Shown here in pieces: positions 27,278-35,553 of a DNA stretch of 64,000 nucleotides (the stretch's first letter is position 1; every line of letters begins with the position of its first letter). Made by a program: the position numbers and the translations under genes. The DNA lies in assembly GCA_050251735.1 (NCBI GenBank), contig JBFWMF010000015.1:1-64000 (forward strand). The letters are read 5' to 3'. Below the pieces are notes generated by a model. The model made no database searches and was not told the DNA's origin. It saw only the letters and a list, made by a program, of their open reading frames with translations. Origin of the DNA: Desulfitobacterium sp050251735 (GTDB lineage Bacteria; Bacillota; Desulfitobacteriia; Desulfitobacteriales; Desulfitobacteriaceae).

Positions 27278-27862
27278 TCATCTGCATTTCAGGAGATTCG
27301 GGTTCCGGTATCTCGTTTTTGTCCAGATTCGGGCAATATCCAGATAGAAAACCATGTCGAAGCCGTCCTCCATCGGCTCAAGCTCCGCCAGCTCTGGCCT
27401 TGCTTCAAGGATTTTTTGGAGCATGGGGCCAACGCCGTTATTATGCGAAACGGGAACATGATACCGCTCCAGTATCTCGTCAAAGTAAACTGCCCATGTT
27501 CCGTTGGAGGTATTTTGCGTACTCTCACGGATGATTTGGTCAGCCAGCTGGTTCAAGCGTGCGGTTACAAATTCACGCGCTCCCGGCATGAAGCTGGAGT
27601 ACCGGGCGTAATTGTATCCCTCCGATTCGATCAGGATGCCGTCAGATGATTCCTCACCCAGCACCAGCAGACAGTGGAATACCCCGTTTCCATCCCGGTG
27701 CATGAGATCTGTATTCTCGGCAATAAAGGGCATATCCCGGAGTGGAGCGGATTTGAAATACTTGTATTCGGCTTCCGGAAGCTCGACGATTTTTTCGATT
27801 ACACAGTCCCAAACGGGATAATCGTCAGCCTTCCTTGCAAAGATTGCCTGCAGATTAAGCAT
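27278..27862 (-). CDS. Conserved element protein of unknown function
   Basis: A 194-residue protein (start MLNLQAIFARKADDYPVWDC) with no recognised domain beyond a weak likeness to DUF6329-type element proteins. It includes EAEYKYFKSAPLRDMPFI, GVFHCLLVLGEE and a C-terminal NNGVGPMLQKILEARPEL. The ATG at 27862 is preferred because AGGAGAG overlaps the upstream GTG at 27871. It lies between the cell-wall hydrolase gene and the DUF6103-like gene. Confidence 0.5.
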   Translation of the reverse strand: MLNLQAIFARKADDYPVWDCVIEKIVELPEAEYKYFKSAPLRDMPFIAENTDLMHRDGNGVFHCLLVLGEESSDGILIESEGYNYARYSSFMPGAREFVTARLNQLADQIIRESTQNTSNGTWAVYFDEILERYHVPVSHNNGVGPMLQKILEARPELAELEPMEDGFDMVFYLDIARIWTKTRYRNPNLLKCR

Positions 27863-27867
27863 GATTT

Positions 27868-29013
27868 TCACTCTCCTATACTGTAGTTGATATAGGGAAT
27901 TTTAAGCCACGCTGACCATGAGCGGTCGGCGAGATTTGTTTTGACGACTCCATATTTGGTACCCATGGCTTCGATGACCTTGCCGTTTCCGACATAGATT
28001 CCGATGTGTCCCGACTTCCAAACAGCGATGCCGGGGACGTCAGGCATGGTATCCATTGAGCCAGAAACCGCAGCATTCTTATACATACTATCCGCGCTGA
28101 TATCCGGCATGCCGTTGGTACCGTACTCGATTTCCATGGTGTTTGGATCAAGCCAGCCGTAGCCTTTTATCAGGCCGACGCAGTCCGTCGTCCTGCCTCC
28201 AAGCCAGTTGTCGCGGATGAAGCTTTCGTAATTACCAACGCCGTCAGGGTACTGCTCCAACTTGGAGCTGAACAGAGTTTCTGTGAGGACATCGCCGTAT
28301 GTACCCCACACATAGCCCCATCCAGAATTAAAGGCTTGCTCGGCATAGGTGACCAGATCCAGGTTGTTCTTCGTCGCCGGAACTGTGAACGAAGAGATAT
28401 CCAGAACGGCACTTCCTGTACCGCCGCGTTCAATCTCTCCGGTGAACGTGCCCGCGCCGCCGAACGCCATTCTCTCATAGATTTTCTGAGCGTTGGTTTT
28501 GACCTCGCTGTTAACCGCTTCACCTGACAGGGACAGCTTTTCATATGCGACGTTCAGGCCGACCGGCACAGCAGCGTCGCCCTCATAGGCTACGAAGCAA
28601 TTGACAAAGGCGCCGGCTTCAGATGCGGACAAAGGCAGATTTTCAGTGCCGAAATACAGAGAATAAAAAATGGATTTGATACGGATGTTGTCCAAGGCGC
28701 CGTCTTCCATCTGGGCTTCAGCCTCGGATATTGCTTCATCCAGAACACCTAAACATTCGCTCATATTGCTGATGTGCGACGCATATTCGGCGGGCATGGC
28801 AACAGGGATTCTGCCTCCGTTGAAGGACAGATCTATGGCGGCTTTGTTGTGGTCAGAGCCTGCCGAGAGGATGCTGGAGATCATCACAACGATCAGGATG
28901 ATGGGCGTCAATATAGAGGCGACCACCACTCCTACCACTTTCCACGTCCGTTTGTCGGTGGCGAAAGCGACGGCGGCCTTGACCGCAAGAGTAATTGCTA
29001 CGGGAGCTGCCAA
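27868..29013 (-). CDS. NlpC/P60 cell-wall hydrolase of the transfer apparatus
   Basis: A 381-residue protein with an N-terminal membrane anchor (VVVASILTPIILIVVMISSI), a spacer region and a C-terminal NlpC/P60 domain with catalytic Cys in TTDCVGLIKGYGW and His in WKSGHIGIYVGNGKVIEAMG. In Gram-positive conjugation such VirB1-like enzymes open peptidoglycan for the secretion channel. The start is TTG with only a weak GGTGGTG Shine-Dalgarno. Confidence 0.82.
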   Translation of the reverse strand: MAAPVAITLAVKAAVAFATDKRTWKVVGVVVASILTPIILIVVMISSILSAGSDHNKAAIDLSFNGGRIPVAMPAEYASHISNMSECLGVLDEAISEAEAQMEDGALDNIRIKSIFYSLYFGTENLPLSASEAGAFVNCFVAYEGDAAVPVGLNVAYEKLSLSGEAVNSEVKTNAQKIYERMAFGGAGTFTGEIERGGTGSAVLDISSFTVPATKNNLDLVTYAEQAFNSGWGYVWGTYGDVLTETLFSSKLEQYPDGVGNYESFIRDNWLGGRTTDCVGLIKGYGWLDPNTMEIEYGTNGMPDISADSMYKNAAVSGSMDTMPDVPGIAVWKSGHIGIYVGNGKVIEAMGTKYGVVKTNLADRSWSAWLKIPYINYSIGE

Positions 29014-29019
29014 GGGACA

Positions 29020-29523
29020 TCACCACCATTTCAGGTCGAACAGCGTGCCCTGATCCGGTTCCCGTTCCTGCTGCTCTCTCGCCAGACGGATGGATTTCTC
29101 CACGGCCTGCTCCAAAAATTCGGTGTCAAAGCCTGCCGATTGGTAGCCCTCCAGTATGGTGTTTAGGTAATAATCTGAGGGCGATCCGAAGGGATGTCCT
29201 TCATTCATGATGTAGACCATGGCGGGAACAGTCTTGCCTCTCAGTTCCACTTCAAGAATCTCCTTGCGGTAGAACGACGGAAATCCCTCATAGCGGTCGA
29301 GCGACTGCAGGTCACGTTCCTTCAGCTTCCACAGAAGAACAGGAACGCTGGAGCCCTTAAGAGGCTCCACAGTTGCGACGGAGCTTTTCCGTCCGCCCCG
29401 GAACAGCAGTTCATAATCCTTGATCTCGCTGGCGCCGACTACCTTTGCGGTCGGGCAGCGGAATGCCATCTGCGGCAGATTGAGGTTGCTGCCGTAGGCG
29501 ATGTAAAGGGTTTCGGATTTCAT
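29020..29523 (-). CDS. Gamma-glutamylcyclotransferase-like (AIG2/GGCT fold) protein
   Basis: A 167-residue protein with the GGCT-fold signature YIAYGSNLNLPQM near the N-terminus and LQSLDRYEGFPSFYRKEILEV, where the Glu of YEGF is the usual catalytic acid. The family cleaves gamma-glutamyl amines or peptides. It lies next to the amidoligase gene, an enzyme class that makes amide or isopeptide bonds, so the two may act on the same peptide or protein modification. That link is inference. Confidence 0.75.
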   Translation of the reverse strand: MKSETLYIAYGSNLNLPQMAFRCPTAKVVGASEIKDYELLFRGGRKSSVATVEPLKGSSVPVLLWKLKERDLQSLDRYEGFPSFYRKEILEVELRGKTVPAMVYIMNEGHPFGSPSDYYLNTILEGYQSAGFDTEFLEQAVEKSIRLAREQQEREPDQGTLFDLKWW

Positions 29524-29542
29524 TTTTCTTCATTCCTCCTTG

Positions 29543-29779
29543 CTACATTGACATGGAAAGGCCGGGGCTTTCGTACATCACCCCGGCCTGTTCCTGTTCG
29601 TTTTCAGTTGTCTGCTCCTGCGGTAACGCCCTTTCTTGTGCCGCCTCAGCCAGCTCCTTTTCTTTTTTCTGCCTTAACCGTTCCTTTTGCTGGAGGGCCT
29701 GTGCAGGGTTCTTCAGGCGATGCAGCCGTCCAGATGCTCCAGCAGATGAAGCCGGGCGGTTTTGAATTCGTCACCGATA
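29543..29779 (-). pseudogene. Displaced C-terminal tail of the amidoligase (frameshift)
   Basis: An open frame overlapping the amidoligase end continues past its stop (29713) to 29543. It reads KNPAQALQQKERLRQKKEKE, then ...NEQEQAGVMYESPGLSMSM. It has no ATG or convincing RBS of its own and ends in the acidic linker plus SMSM tail shared by other element proteins. A one-base slip near 29713-29720 would join it to the amidoligase. Programmed frameshifting or a real mutation are both possible. Confidence 0.5.
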
Positions 29780-30594
29780 AGCCCCAGCCGAAGGAGCCAG
29801 GTTCGGAAGGTATATTTCTCGTTGGTGCTTCGGGTTTTCTGGCGGCTGGCGCACCGCTGGTTGAGAGCCTGCGCGGAGATGGCAAGGCAGAGCTGGATGT
29901 ATGCCTTGATCTTGCCTGCGTGAGTGGTGGAATTAAACAGCCGGAACTCGATAGTGCCCTTCTGGAACACGCTGTGCAGGTTCAGGCAGTGGTATCGGCT
30001 GTTGTGGTAATGCTCGCGGTGACCGTCGCCGCCGTTGTACCAGATACGGCTGACCTCGTCCAGGGTTTTCGGCTTTTTACGATTGATTTCATCCAGAAAG
30101 CTCTGCTCCACCTTCTTGCAATACTGCCGCTCCCTTGCCACCTCCACCTGCATGGTCTTGTAGATCAGATCCTCCTTGGAAGCCATGATGTTGGTGATGT
30201 TTCGCAGAGTGTTGGCGTTGTGGGGAGAGGCGTCCAGGTGGATGTGGATACCGCAACTTTTATTTGCAATCATTCCAGCCTGCCGAAGCTTGCGAACAAT
30301 CTCCTGTATGGTTTCGATGTCCTCATAGCGGCAGATGGGACTGACCAACTCCACGCTGTAGGTGTTATCTGCCGATACAATCTGACGTCCTTCTTTCTTT
30401 TCTGTTTTTATGCTGCCGTCGCTCATCACCTTCCATCGGCGGCTCTGGCTGTCCAGCACGGAGTATTCTCCATAATAGCCGCCGTCAAAGCTGGTAGGCC
30501 GTCCGAAATATTCCGACAGCACCTGTGCGGCACGCTGGCGGGACAGACCCGTCATTTCAATCTCAATGCCAAAGCGCTGCTCCTTCATGTCCAT
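29713..30594 (-). CDS. Amidoligase-family enzyme (PF12224-like)
   Basis: A 293-residue ATP-grasp-like/COOH-NH2 ligase of the amidoligase type: FGIEIEMTGLSRQRAAQVL at the N-terminus, YSVELVSPICRYEDIE, SCGIHIHLDASPHN and GTIEFRLFNSTTHAGKIKAY. The paired acidic and histidine residues (EIEM, GIHIHLD, EFR) are the family's active-site pattern. The product appears to lose a C-terminal extension that is readable in another frame downstream. It lies just upstream of the GGCT-like gene. Confidence 0.78.
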   Translation of the reverse strand: MDMKEQRFGIEIEMTGLSRQRAAQVLSEYFGRPTSFDGGYYGEYSVLDSQSRRWKVMSDGSIKTEKKEGRQIVSADNTYSVELVSPICRYEDIETIQEIVRKLRQAGMIANKSCGIHIHLDASPHNANTLRNITNIMASKEDLIYKTMQVEVARERQYCKKVEQSFLDEINRKKPKTLDEVSRIWYNGGDGHREHYHNSRYHCLNLHSVFQKGTIEFRLFNSTTHAGKIKAYIQLCLAISAQALNQRCASRQKTRSTNEKYTFRTWLLRLGLIGDEFKTARLHLLEHLDGCIA

Positions 30595-30613
30595 GTCATA
30601 TCACCGCCTCCCA

Positions 30614-32443
30614 TTATCGGCCACCTGCCCTTCCGAAGAGCTTTGCCTTGTGTTCCGGAGCCTGAACCATGAGATTGTATCGTTCGTTTCCGCATTTATA
30701 CAAGCAAACACCCCGCTGGGGATAGCGGATTAGGTTGTATTCCGATTCCTCCAGCTGGAGGGTGTCCATATAGAACCGCTTGTCGATATTGCCTGCGTTG
30801 AACAGAAAAGCGTGAGCCGGTATAGAAAACAGCGGCTTGGTATACTCCCGTATACCGTCGATATTGAAATCCTCAAGGTTCTGACTGGAGAGGATAACCG
30901 CCGAATCCTTTTTGCGGACACGCTTCATGAAGTTCCTGACGTACTCCACGGCAGTCAGATTGGAAAGGAACAGATAAAACTCATCGATGCTGGCGGCAGT
31001 ATTGCCTGCAGTGAGAAGCTCATTGCTCATGTAGGACAGCACGTTGAACAGCAGGGCGTTTCTCAGGTTTTTACTGGCCTGCAAAAGCCCCTTGACGCCA
31101 AAAGTTACGAACTCGCTGCTTATGATGTTGGTGTGTCCGTTAAAGAAATTAGACTCCGCGCCCTTGCACAGGGAGTGGAGTCCGAGGCATATTTCCCGCA
31201 GGGTTTCTGCTGTATAAAGCTGGCGTTTGCCTTCGTCGAATTCCTTATATTCAGATTCAATCAGCTCATACAGGTCAGACAGGATGGGATAATCCGCAGG
31301 CTTTAATCGATCGAAATTGCTGTGATCGGTGATACACCATTTGTTGTATAGCTTGCTCAGCATGATCTCGATGGTGTCGATCTGGCGGTCATCGAAATCC
31401 TTGTATGCTCGGAAAAAGTCCTTAAGAAAGCTGATATGCTGACTGAGCTTGCTGGTCTGCCGGAATGCCTGGGGCGCTTCGGTGTCCTTCGGATCACCAA
31501 CTTCATCCCATGTCTTGGGTTCCAGAACATTGATGATGTACTCTCCGGTCATCAGGTCGATGAAGCAGCCGCCGAGGTTGTTGGTGAGATCCTCAAACTC
31601 CATCTCAGGGTCGAGGCAGATGATCTTCATTCCGGATTCCCTGAGATTGCTGAGGATGAGCTTTAACAGATAGCTCTTTCCCTGGCCGGAGTTGCCGAGG
31701 ATGAGGATGTTGGCGTTGGTCTTGTCATCCGCTCTCCGGTTGAAATCCACGAGGATATTACTTCCGAATTTATCCCTGCCAAGATAGAATCCGTTTGGAT
31801 CTGTCTTGCCGCTGTAGTTGAAGGGATAGAGATTGGCAACCGAGCTTGCGGGCAGTACCCGTTCAAACTGATCGCCGAACACATTCCAGCCGGAGGGTAT
31901 GACCGACAGAAATCCCTGCTGCTGACGGAGCAGTAATCTGTCCACGTTGAGCTTGCTTCGCACGAGCTCGGTCAGTACCTCGGTCTGCAGGAGCTTGAGC
32001 TGATCGGGATCATGTGCGGACAATTCAATGTAAACAGCCGCATGAAGCAGAGGCTCCTTGCTCCGGTGCATCTGAGTTATAATGGTTGCCACATCCTGCA
32101 GATTGCTTTCCGCCGTGACCGTCTGCTGCAGGTCCTGGGTGCTGCTTCGCTGCATCCGGTTCTTGTTGGCGGCGTTTGAGATGATTTTTCGTTCCTCGAC
32201 AGGACTCACATGCCGTGTATAGATGTGCAGGGTCACCCCGTCCTTCTCCCCGAGCTGCCGCAGGATGGCCTGTTCATCGGTGGCGGTTGGGTACTCGCGC
32301 AGCGCCCATACAGAGCGGTAGGTATTGCCGCAGATGAAGTGGTCGGTGTTAAATTTGATAATGCCGGGTACGATCATGTCGAGGAATTCCTGAACACGGA
32401 CATCCTCTCCCTGCGCCTCTTTCACCTTGCTTTGATGTGCCAT
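30614..32443 (-). CDS. virB4: VirB4/TraE-type conjugation ATPase
   Basis: A 609-residue motor ATPase of the type IV secretion channel: Walker A (ILGNSGQGKSYLLKLIL), IICLDPEMEFEDLTNNLGG, Walker B region (AASIDEFYLFLSNL) and SAVILSSQNLEDFN. The ATG at 32443 (MAHQSKVKEAQGED) follows AAAAGGAAG; the open frame runs 78 bp further upstream but without an RBS. The usual N-terminal domain is carried by the separate gene just upstream. Confidence 0.88.
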   Translation of the reverse strand: MAHQSKVKEAQGEDVRVQEFLDMIVPGIIKFNTDHFICGNTYRSVWALREYPTATDEQAILRQLGEKDGVTLHIYTRHVSPVEERKIISNAANKNRMQRSSTQDLQQTVTAESNLQDVATIITQMHRSKEPLLHAAVYIELSAHDPDQLKLLQTEVLTELVRSKLNVDRLLLRQQQGFLSVIPSGWNVFGDQFERVLPASSVANLYPFNYSGKTDPNGFYLGRDKFGSNILVDFNRRADDKTNANILILGNSGQGKSYLLKLILSNLRESGMKIICLDPEMEFEDLTNNLGGCFIDLMTGEYIINVLEPKTWDEVGDPKDTEAPQAFRQTSKLSQHISFLKDFFRAYKDFDDRQIDTIEIMLSKLYNKWCITDHSNFDRLKPADYPILSDLYELIESEYKEFDEGKRQLYTAETLREICLGLHSLCKGAESNFFNGHTNIISSEFVTFGVKGLLQASKNLRNALLFNVLSYMSNELLTAGNTAASIDEFYLFLSNLTAVEYVRNFMKRVRKKDSAVILSSQNLEDFNIDGIREYTKPLFSIPAHAFLFNAGNIDKRFYMDTLQLEESEYNLIRYPQRGVCLYKCGNERYNLMVQAPEHKAKLFGRAGGR

Positions 32444-32499
32444 AGGGTTCACTTCCTTTTCTGATATAAGATAAACACAGCACGTCCGGTTTGAGAATC

Positions 32500-33090
32500 T
32501 TACTCGTTTAGAATAGTCCATCGCTCTCCGTCGAAGTCCTCAAACCTTTCGGTGGTGACGTTCTGCTCAAAATAGATTGCCAGCATGCTCTTTATATCCT
32601 CGCGCTCGGCTCTCTTGGCAGAGAAGCCCTGCTCCCGTAAGGTCTTTTCAATACGGTTCAGATAGGGTAGCACCTCAGTTTCCTTTTCGCCCTTTAAACG
32701 GATGACCACGAGAAATTCTCTGGCCGTTGCCATCTGTACCTGTATCCGGTCAAGGTGGCTTAAGTCATGCTCCAGTAGCCTGCGGACGGCAGGATTGCTT
32801 TCCTGCTCCATGCGACTTTTCAGGAACTGCTTGTTATCCTCGAAGTTTTCACGGCTGTTCAAGCACAGAAATTCCAGCTCCGCCATTCCTTTAAGGACGG
32901 TCATCAATGCGTAAATCCGCGCTGACACACTGTCCTCAGACAGGACGGAGATGTTGGTGGGCTTGATGATGAAATACACCAGCTCCTCGCCTCTGTAGGT
33001 CAGAAGGCTGTATTCTGTTATTCCTTTTGTATTGATGAGCTGGCGGGTATATTGCTTTTGCCTTGCCGTCTTTTTTTCTTTTCTGTTCAT
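32500..33090 (-). CDS. Separate N-terminal VirB4/TrsE-associated protein
   Basis: A 196-residue protein lying between prgI and virB4: KQYTRQLINTKGITEYSLLT, then LVYFIIKPTNISVLSEDSV and VVIRLKGEKETEVLPYLNRIEK. It resembles the N-terminal domain of TraE/TrcE-type VirB4 proteins, here encoded apart. Its ATG overlaps the prgI stop (ATGA, 33087-33090), so translation is coupled. Confidence 0.65.
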   Translation of the reverse strand: MNRKEKKTARQKQYTRQLINTKGITEYSLLTYRGEELVYFIIKPTNISVLSEDSVSARIYALMTVLKGMAELEFLCLNSRENFEDNKQFLKSRMEQESNPAVRRLLEHDLSHLDRIQVQMATAREFLVVIRLKGEKETEVLPYLNRIEKTLREQGFSAKRAEREDIKSMLAIYFEQNVTTERFEDFDGERWTILNE

Positions 33091-33353
33091 TGCTTTCCGT
33101 ACCCCCATTCATAGGTCTGCTGTTTCGTTATGAAGAAGGCACAGGCGTATTTGATAAAATCAAGAATGCTGGTATCGTCAAACCGGATGGTAAGGAAGGC
33201 ATATAGAGCCGTGATGACGATGGGCGGCAGGAGCTTCAGCTGCGCCAGCGCAAATACAGAAAGCAAAAGACCGACGCCGATGACGCCGATATCTCTTAGC
33301 TGCCACAGCCACAGTACCGCCTTGGATTTCAAGTTGTCGGGGTAGATGTACAT
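33087..33353 (-). CDS. PrgI/VirB3-like membrane protein
   Basis: An 88-residue protein with two hydrophobic segments (VIGVGLLLSVFALAQLKLLP; IVITALYAFLTIRF) and a conserved C-terminal FITKQQTYEWGYGKQ, as in PrgI-family proteins encoded before VirB4 in Gram-positive conjugation operons. It overlaps the methylase gene upstream by 25 bp and the VirB4-associated gene downstream by 4 bp. Confidence 0.78.
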   Translation of the reverse strand: MYIYPDNLKSKAVLWLWQLRDIGVIGVGLLLSVFALAQLKLLPPIVITALYAFLTIRFDDTSILDFIKYACAFFITKQQTYEWGYGKQ

Positions 33354-35146
33354 TCGGATTCCTCCTGTTCTTCATGAAATTTCCGCAAAAAATATGCGAT
33401 TCCCCGGAGCACATGCTCCACACAGGGAATCGCTACACTGTTGCCGAGGGCTTTGTACCTTGCGCTGTCCGAGGCTCCGGGGATGTCCGTCCAATAGTCA
33501 GGAAAGCCCTGAAGCCTTTCGCATTCCAGAGGGGTCAAACGCCGGATGAGCTTGCCGATGCGGACGGGATGCACATTGTTCAGGGAATACCCTCCGTCCG
33601 TCTTGGACTGTAGCGTTCCGCTCAGATCTCCGTTTTCCGTACCGTTTCGGCAGTCCAAGCCTGCGATGTCCAGTTCACAAATTAGATCCGTTGAGTCCTT
33701 GTATTGTCTTGCACTCTGGGTGCTAACCACATCGTTGTGAACATATTCGTCGCTCCGCTGCTGAGAGAATACGCAGTGGCGGTCCGCCGTGTTCAAAGTA
33801 TAGCTGATGTCCGGCTGGAAACCCATGCCGTTGCCGCCGTTGTGATCCTGCCGGTCTATAATGTTTCCAGCAATGCAATAGGTTTCCGCATATGGCGGTT
33901 CGTCACTTTCATCGTCAGAGAAAGCAGTACTCTGTGTTATAAGCGGCACATTATTGCCGCCTGTTCCATACCTGGCGGACATGGTCGGCGCCACCTCATG
34001 GGGACCTGTATAGCGCGAGTCAATACCATGATTCTCGAACAGCTCCGGCTGATTTCCTATGACGAGAGGCGGGTGACTGTCCATCTGAGCGCGAAGAGTA
34101 CCGGTAATATTGTGACTTACATTCATTATGCTTCCGCCCTGATCATTAAGGCACAGGACTGACGGCACCATGTTGGAGCCACTTTCCGATGCCTTCAGGG
34201 TTGGAGCGCATTCCTCCTGATAGCCTATTCCTCCGGACTTTTCACCCTGACCGGCTGAGAAGGCAGCAGCTATAAAGGTCTGCTGCTTCATGCCGGGCTG
34301 GGCTTGAATAGCTCCGGACACATCGTGCAAATTCCGCACCTCGTCCCGCTGGTTGCAGGCAAAGGCAATAGGACCGCTGTCCGCTTCTATACAGACTGGA
34401 CCCCTGCCTGGATCTCCAGCGCCTGCTTCAGAACAGGAGGCAGCTCCTTGCCGCGCTTCTTCGCCCGGCGCAGAATCCCCAAACAGGCTGTCTTGCTTAA
34501 ATAATATTTGGGGTGCGGTGTGTCCTCCAAAATCTGCGACAAGGTAGATTCTTTTGCGCCTTTGTGGGACGGACCAGTATTGAGCGTCGTATACCCTCCA
34601 AGCAAGTGAGAATTGATCTCCCAATATGGCCCCAGCAGACTTCCATACCCCTCCCGGAGGTCGAGGTACAGATACTGTACCGTCAGCAATTCTGCAGGTT
34701 TCCTCAAGCACCGCACGGAAGTCCTCTCCGTCTGCGGAGGAGAAAGCTCCGGGTACGTTCTCCCAGACCATATATCTGGGTCTAAGTCGAACAGGGTCAT
34801 CTGTTCGTTTGATTCTTGCGTCATGCTCTCTCAGCCCCTTTATGACACGGATCTGCTCCATGAACAGGCCGGATCGCTCGCCCTGAAGCCCGGCGCGTTT
34901 TCCTGCAACTGATAAATCCTGACATGGCGAACCCCCGCAGACCACGTCCACGGGGGTAAGCTCAGAGCCCTTCAGCTTTGTAATGTCGCCTGCATGAAGC
35001 ATTTCCGGAAACCGTATTTTCGTAACCTCCATGGGAAACGGCTCGATTTCGCTGGCCCATGTAGGGGTGAAGCCCTGCCGGACGCCTGCCAGCGGGAATC
35101 CGCCGATCCCGTCAAAAAGGCTTCCGAGGGTCAGCGATATGGTCAC
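33329..35146 (-). CDS. DNA (cytosine-5) methyltransferase
   Basis: A 605-residue C5 methylase. Motif I LFDGIGGFPLAGV, motif IV GGSPCQDLSVAGKR (catalytic Cys), motif VI VWENVPGAFSS, motif VIII QRRKRIYLVADFGG and motifs IX-X near RRLTPLECERLQGFPDYW and ALGNSVAIPCVEHVL are all present. A long variable insertion (about residues 225-520) separates VIII and IX. No cognate restriction enzyme is nearby, so protection of the element's DNA in new hosts is likely. The GTG start overlaps the previous stop (GTGA). Confidence 0.9.
   Translation of the reverse strand: MTISLTLGSLFDGIGGFPLAGVRQGFTPTWASEIEPFPMEVTKIRFPEMLHAGDITKLKGSELTPVDVVCGGSPCQDLSVAGKRAGLQGERSGLFMEQIRVIKGLREHDARIKRTDDPVRLRPRYMVWENVPGAFSSADGEDFRAVLEETCRIADGTVSVPRPPGGVWKSAGAILGDQFSLAWRVYDAQYWSVPQRRKRIYLVADFGGHTAPQILFKQDSLFGDSAPGEEARQGAASCSEAGAGDPGRGPVCIEADSGPIAFACNQRDEVRNLHDVSGAIQAQPGMKQQTFIAAAFSAGQGEKSGGIGYQEECAPTLKASESGSNMVPSVLCLNDQGGSIMNVSHNITGTLRAQMDSHPPLVIGNQPELFENHGIDSRYTGPHEVAPTMSARYGTGGNNVPLITQSTAFSDDESDEPPYAETYCIAGNIIDRQDHNGGNGMGFQPDISYTLNTADRHCVFSQQRSDEYVHNDVVSTQSARQYKDSTDLICELDIAGLDCRNGTENGDLSGTLQSKTDGGYSLNNVHPVRIGKLIRRLTPLECERLQGFPDYWTDIPGASDSARYKALGNSVAIPCVEHVLRGIAYFLRKFHEEQEESECTSTPTT
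34387..34824 (-). CDS. Alternative-frame ORF nested in the C5 methylase gene
   Basis: A 145-residue ORF on the same strand, wholly inside the methylase gene but in another frame, with its own ATG and AAAGGGG 8 nt upstream. The product (MTLFDLDPDIWSGRTYPEL; LYLDLREGYGSLLGPYWEIN; LSKTACLGILRRAKKRGKEL) looks like a known family of phage and element proteins with the LSxxACxGILRRA motif. It may be a true dual-coding gene or a database-wide shadow of a conserved methylase. I cannot separate these here. Confidence 0.45.
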   Translation of the reverse strand: MTQESNEQMTLFDLDPDIWSGRTYPELSPPQTERTSVRCLRKPAELLTVQYLYLDLREGYGSLLGPYWEINSHLLGGYTTLNTGPSHKGAKESTLSQILEDTPHPKYYLSKTACLGILRRAKKRGKELPPVLKQALEIQAGVQSV

Positions 35147-35553
35147 AGCTGCAGCTTCATGCCGGGGGAAGGCGTTTCCTCCGGCAATATTTCTTTTTCT
35201 ATAGCATCATAAGGCAATTGCTTCATGTGACATCCTCCTTGTATCTGTTCTGCTGACAAGCTTCTTACAGGTATGCCAATACGTTCTGCCTCAGTGATTT
35301 CACAGCTCATGCCGTGGCTGATACGCGATCCGCAGATCCATAGCTCATCGCAGGAGGCCAGTACCCACAGCCCCATCCGGATGCCGATTTCTCTCTGGGT
35401 CGGTATGTTGTCATCCAATATTTGTGGGTATAACAGGTGGACGGCGACAGGAGCATAGCCCTGATTAGCAGCATAGAGGCAGGCGGCTCTGGCAAACTGG
35501 ACATTGCCTTTTATATCACCCGCAAAAGGGGAACAGATATATACCAGCTTCAT
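35143..35553 (-). CDS. DUF4406-like nucleoside deoxyribosyltransferase-fold protein
   Basis: A 136-residue protein: KLVYICSPFAGDIKGNVQFA, AVHLLYPQILDDNIPTQREI and LWICGSRISHGMSCEITEAE. This is the pattern of DUF4406 proteins, which share the nucleoside 2-deoxyribosyltransferase fold. Activity is unproven; it could act on a nucleotide. Both ends overlap neighbours by 4 bp (ATGA and GTGA), so it is translationally coupled to the VirB6-like and methylase genes. It ends EETPSPGMKLQL. Confidence 0.7.
   Translation of the reverse strand: MKLVYICSPFAGDIKGNVQFARAACLYAANQGYAPVAVHLLYPQILDDNIPTQREIGIRMGLWVLASCDELWICGSRISHGMSCEITEAERIGIPVRSLSAEQIQGGCHMKQLPYDAIEKEILPEETPSPGMKLQL

Noticed and set aside
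29194..30672. Long plus-strand frame of 492 codons
   Set aside because: It is the antisense of the GGCT-like and amidoligase genes, both of which have clear family motifs and RBSs. Long antisense frames are common in this GC-rich element.
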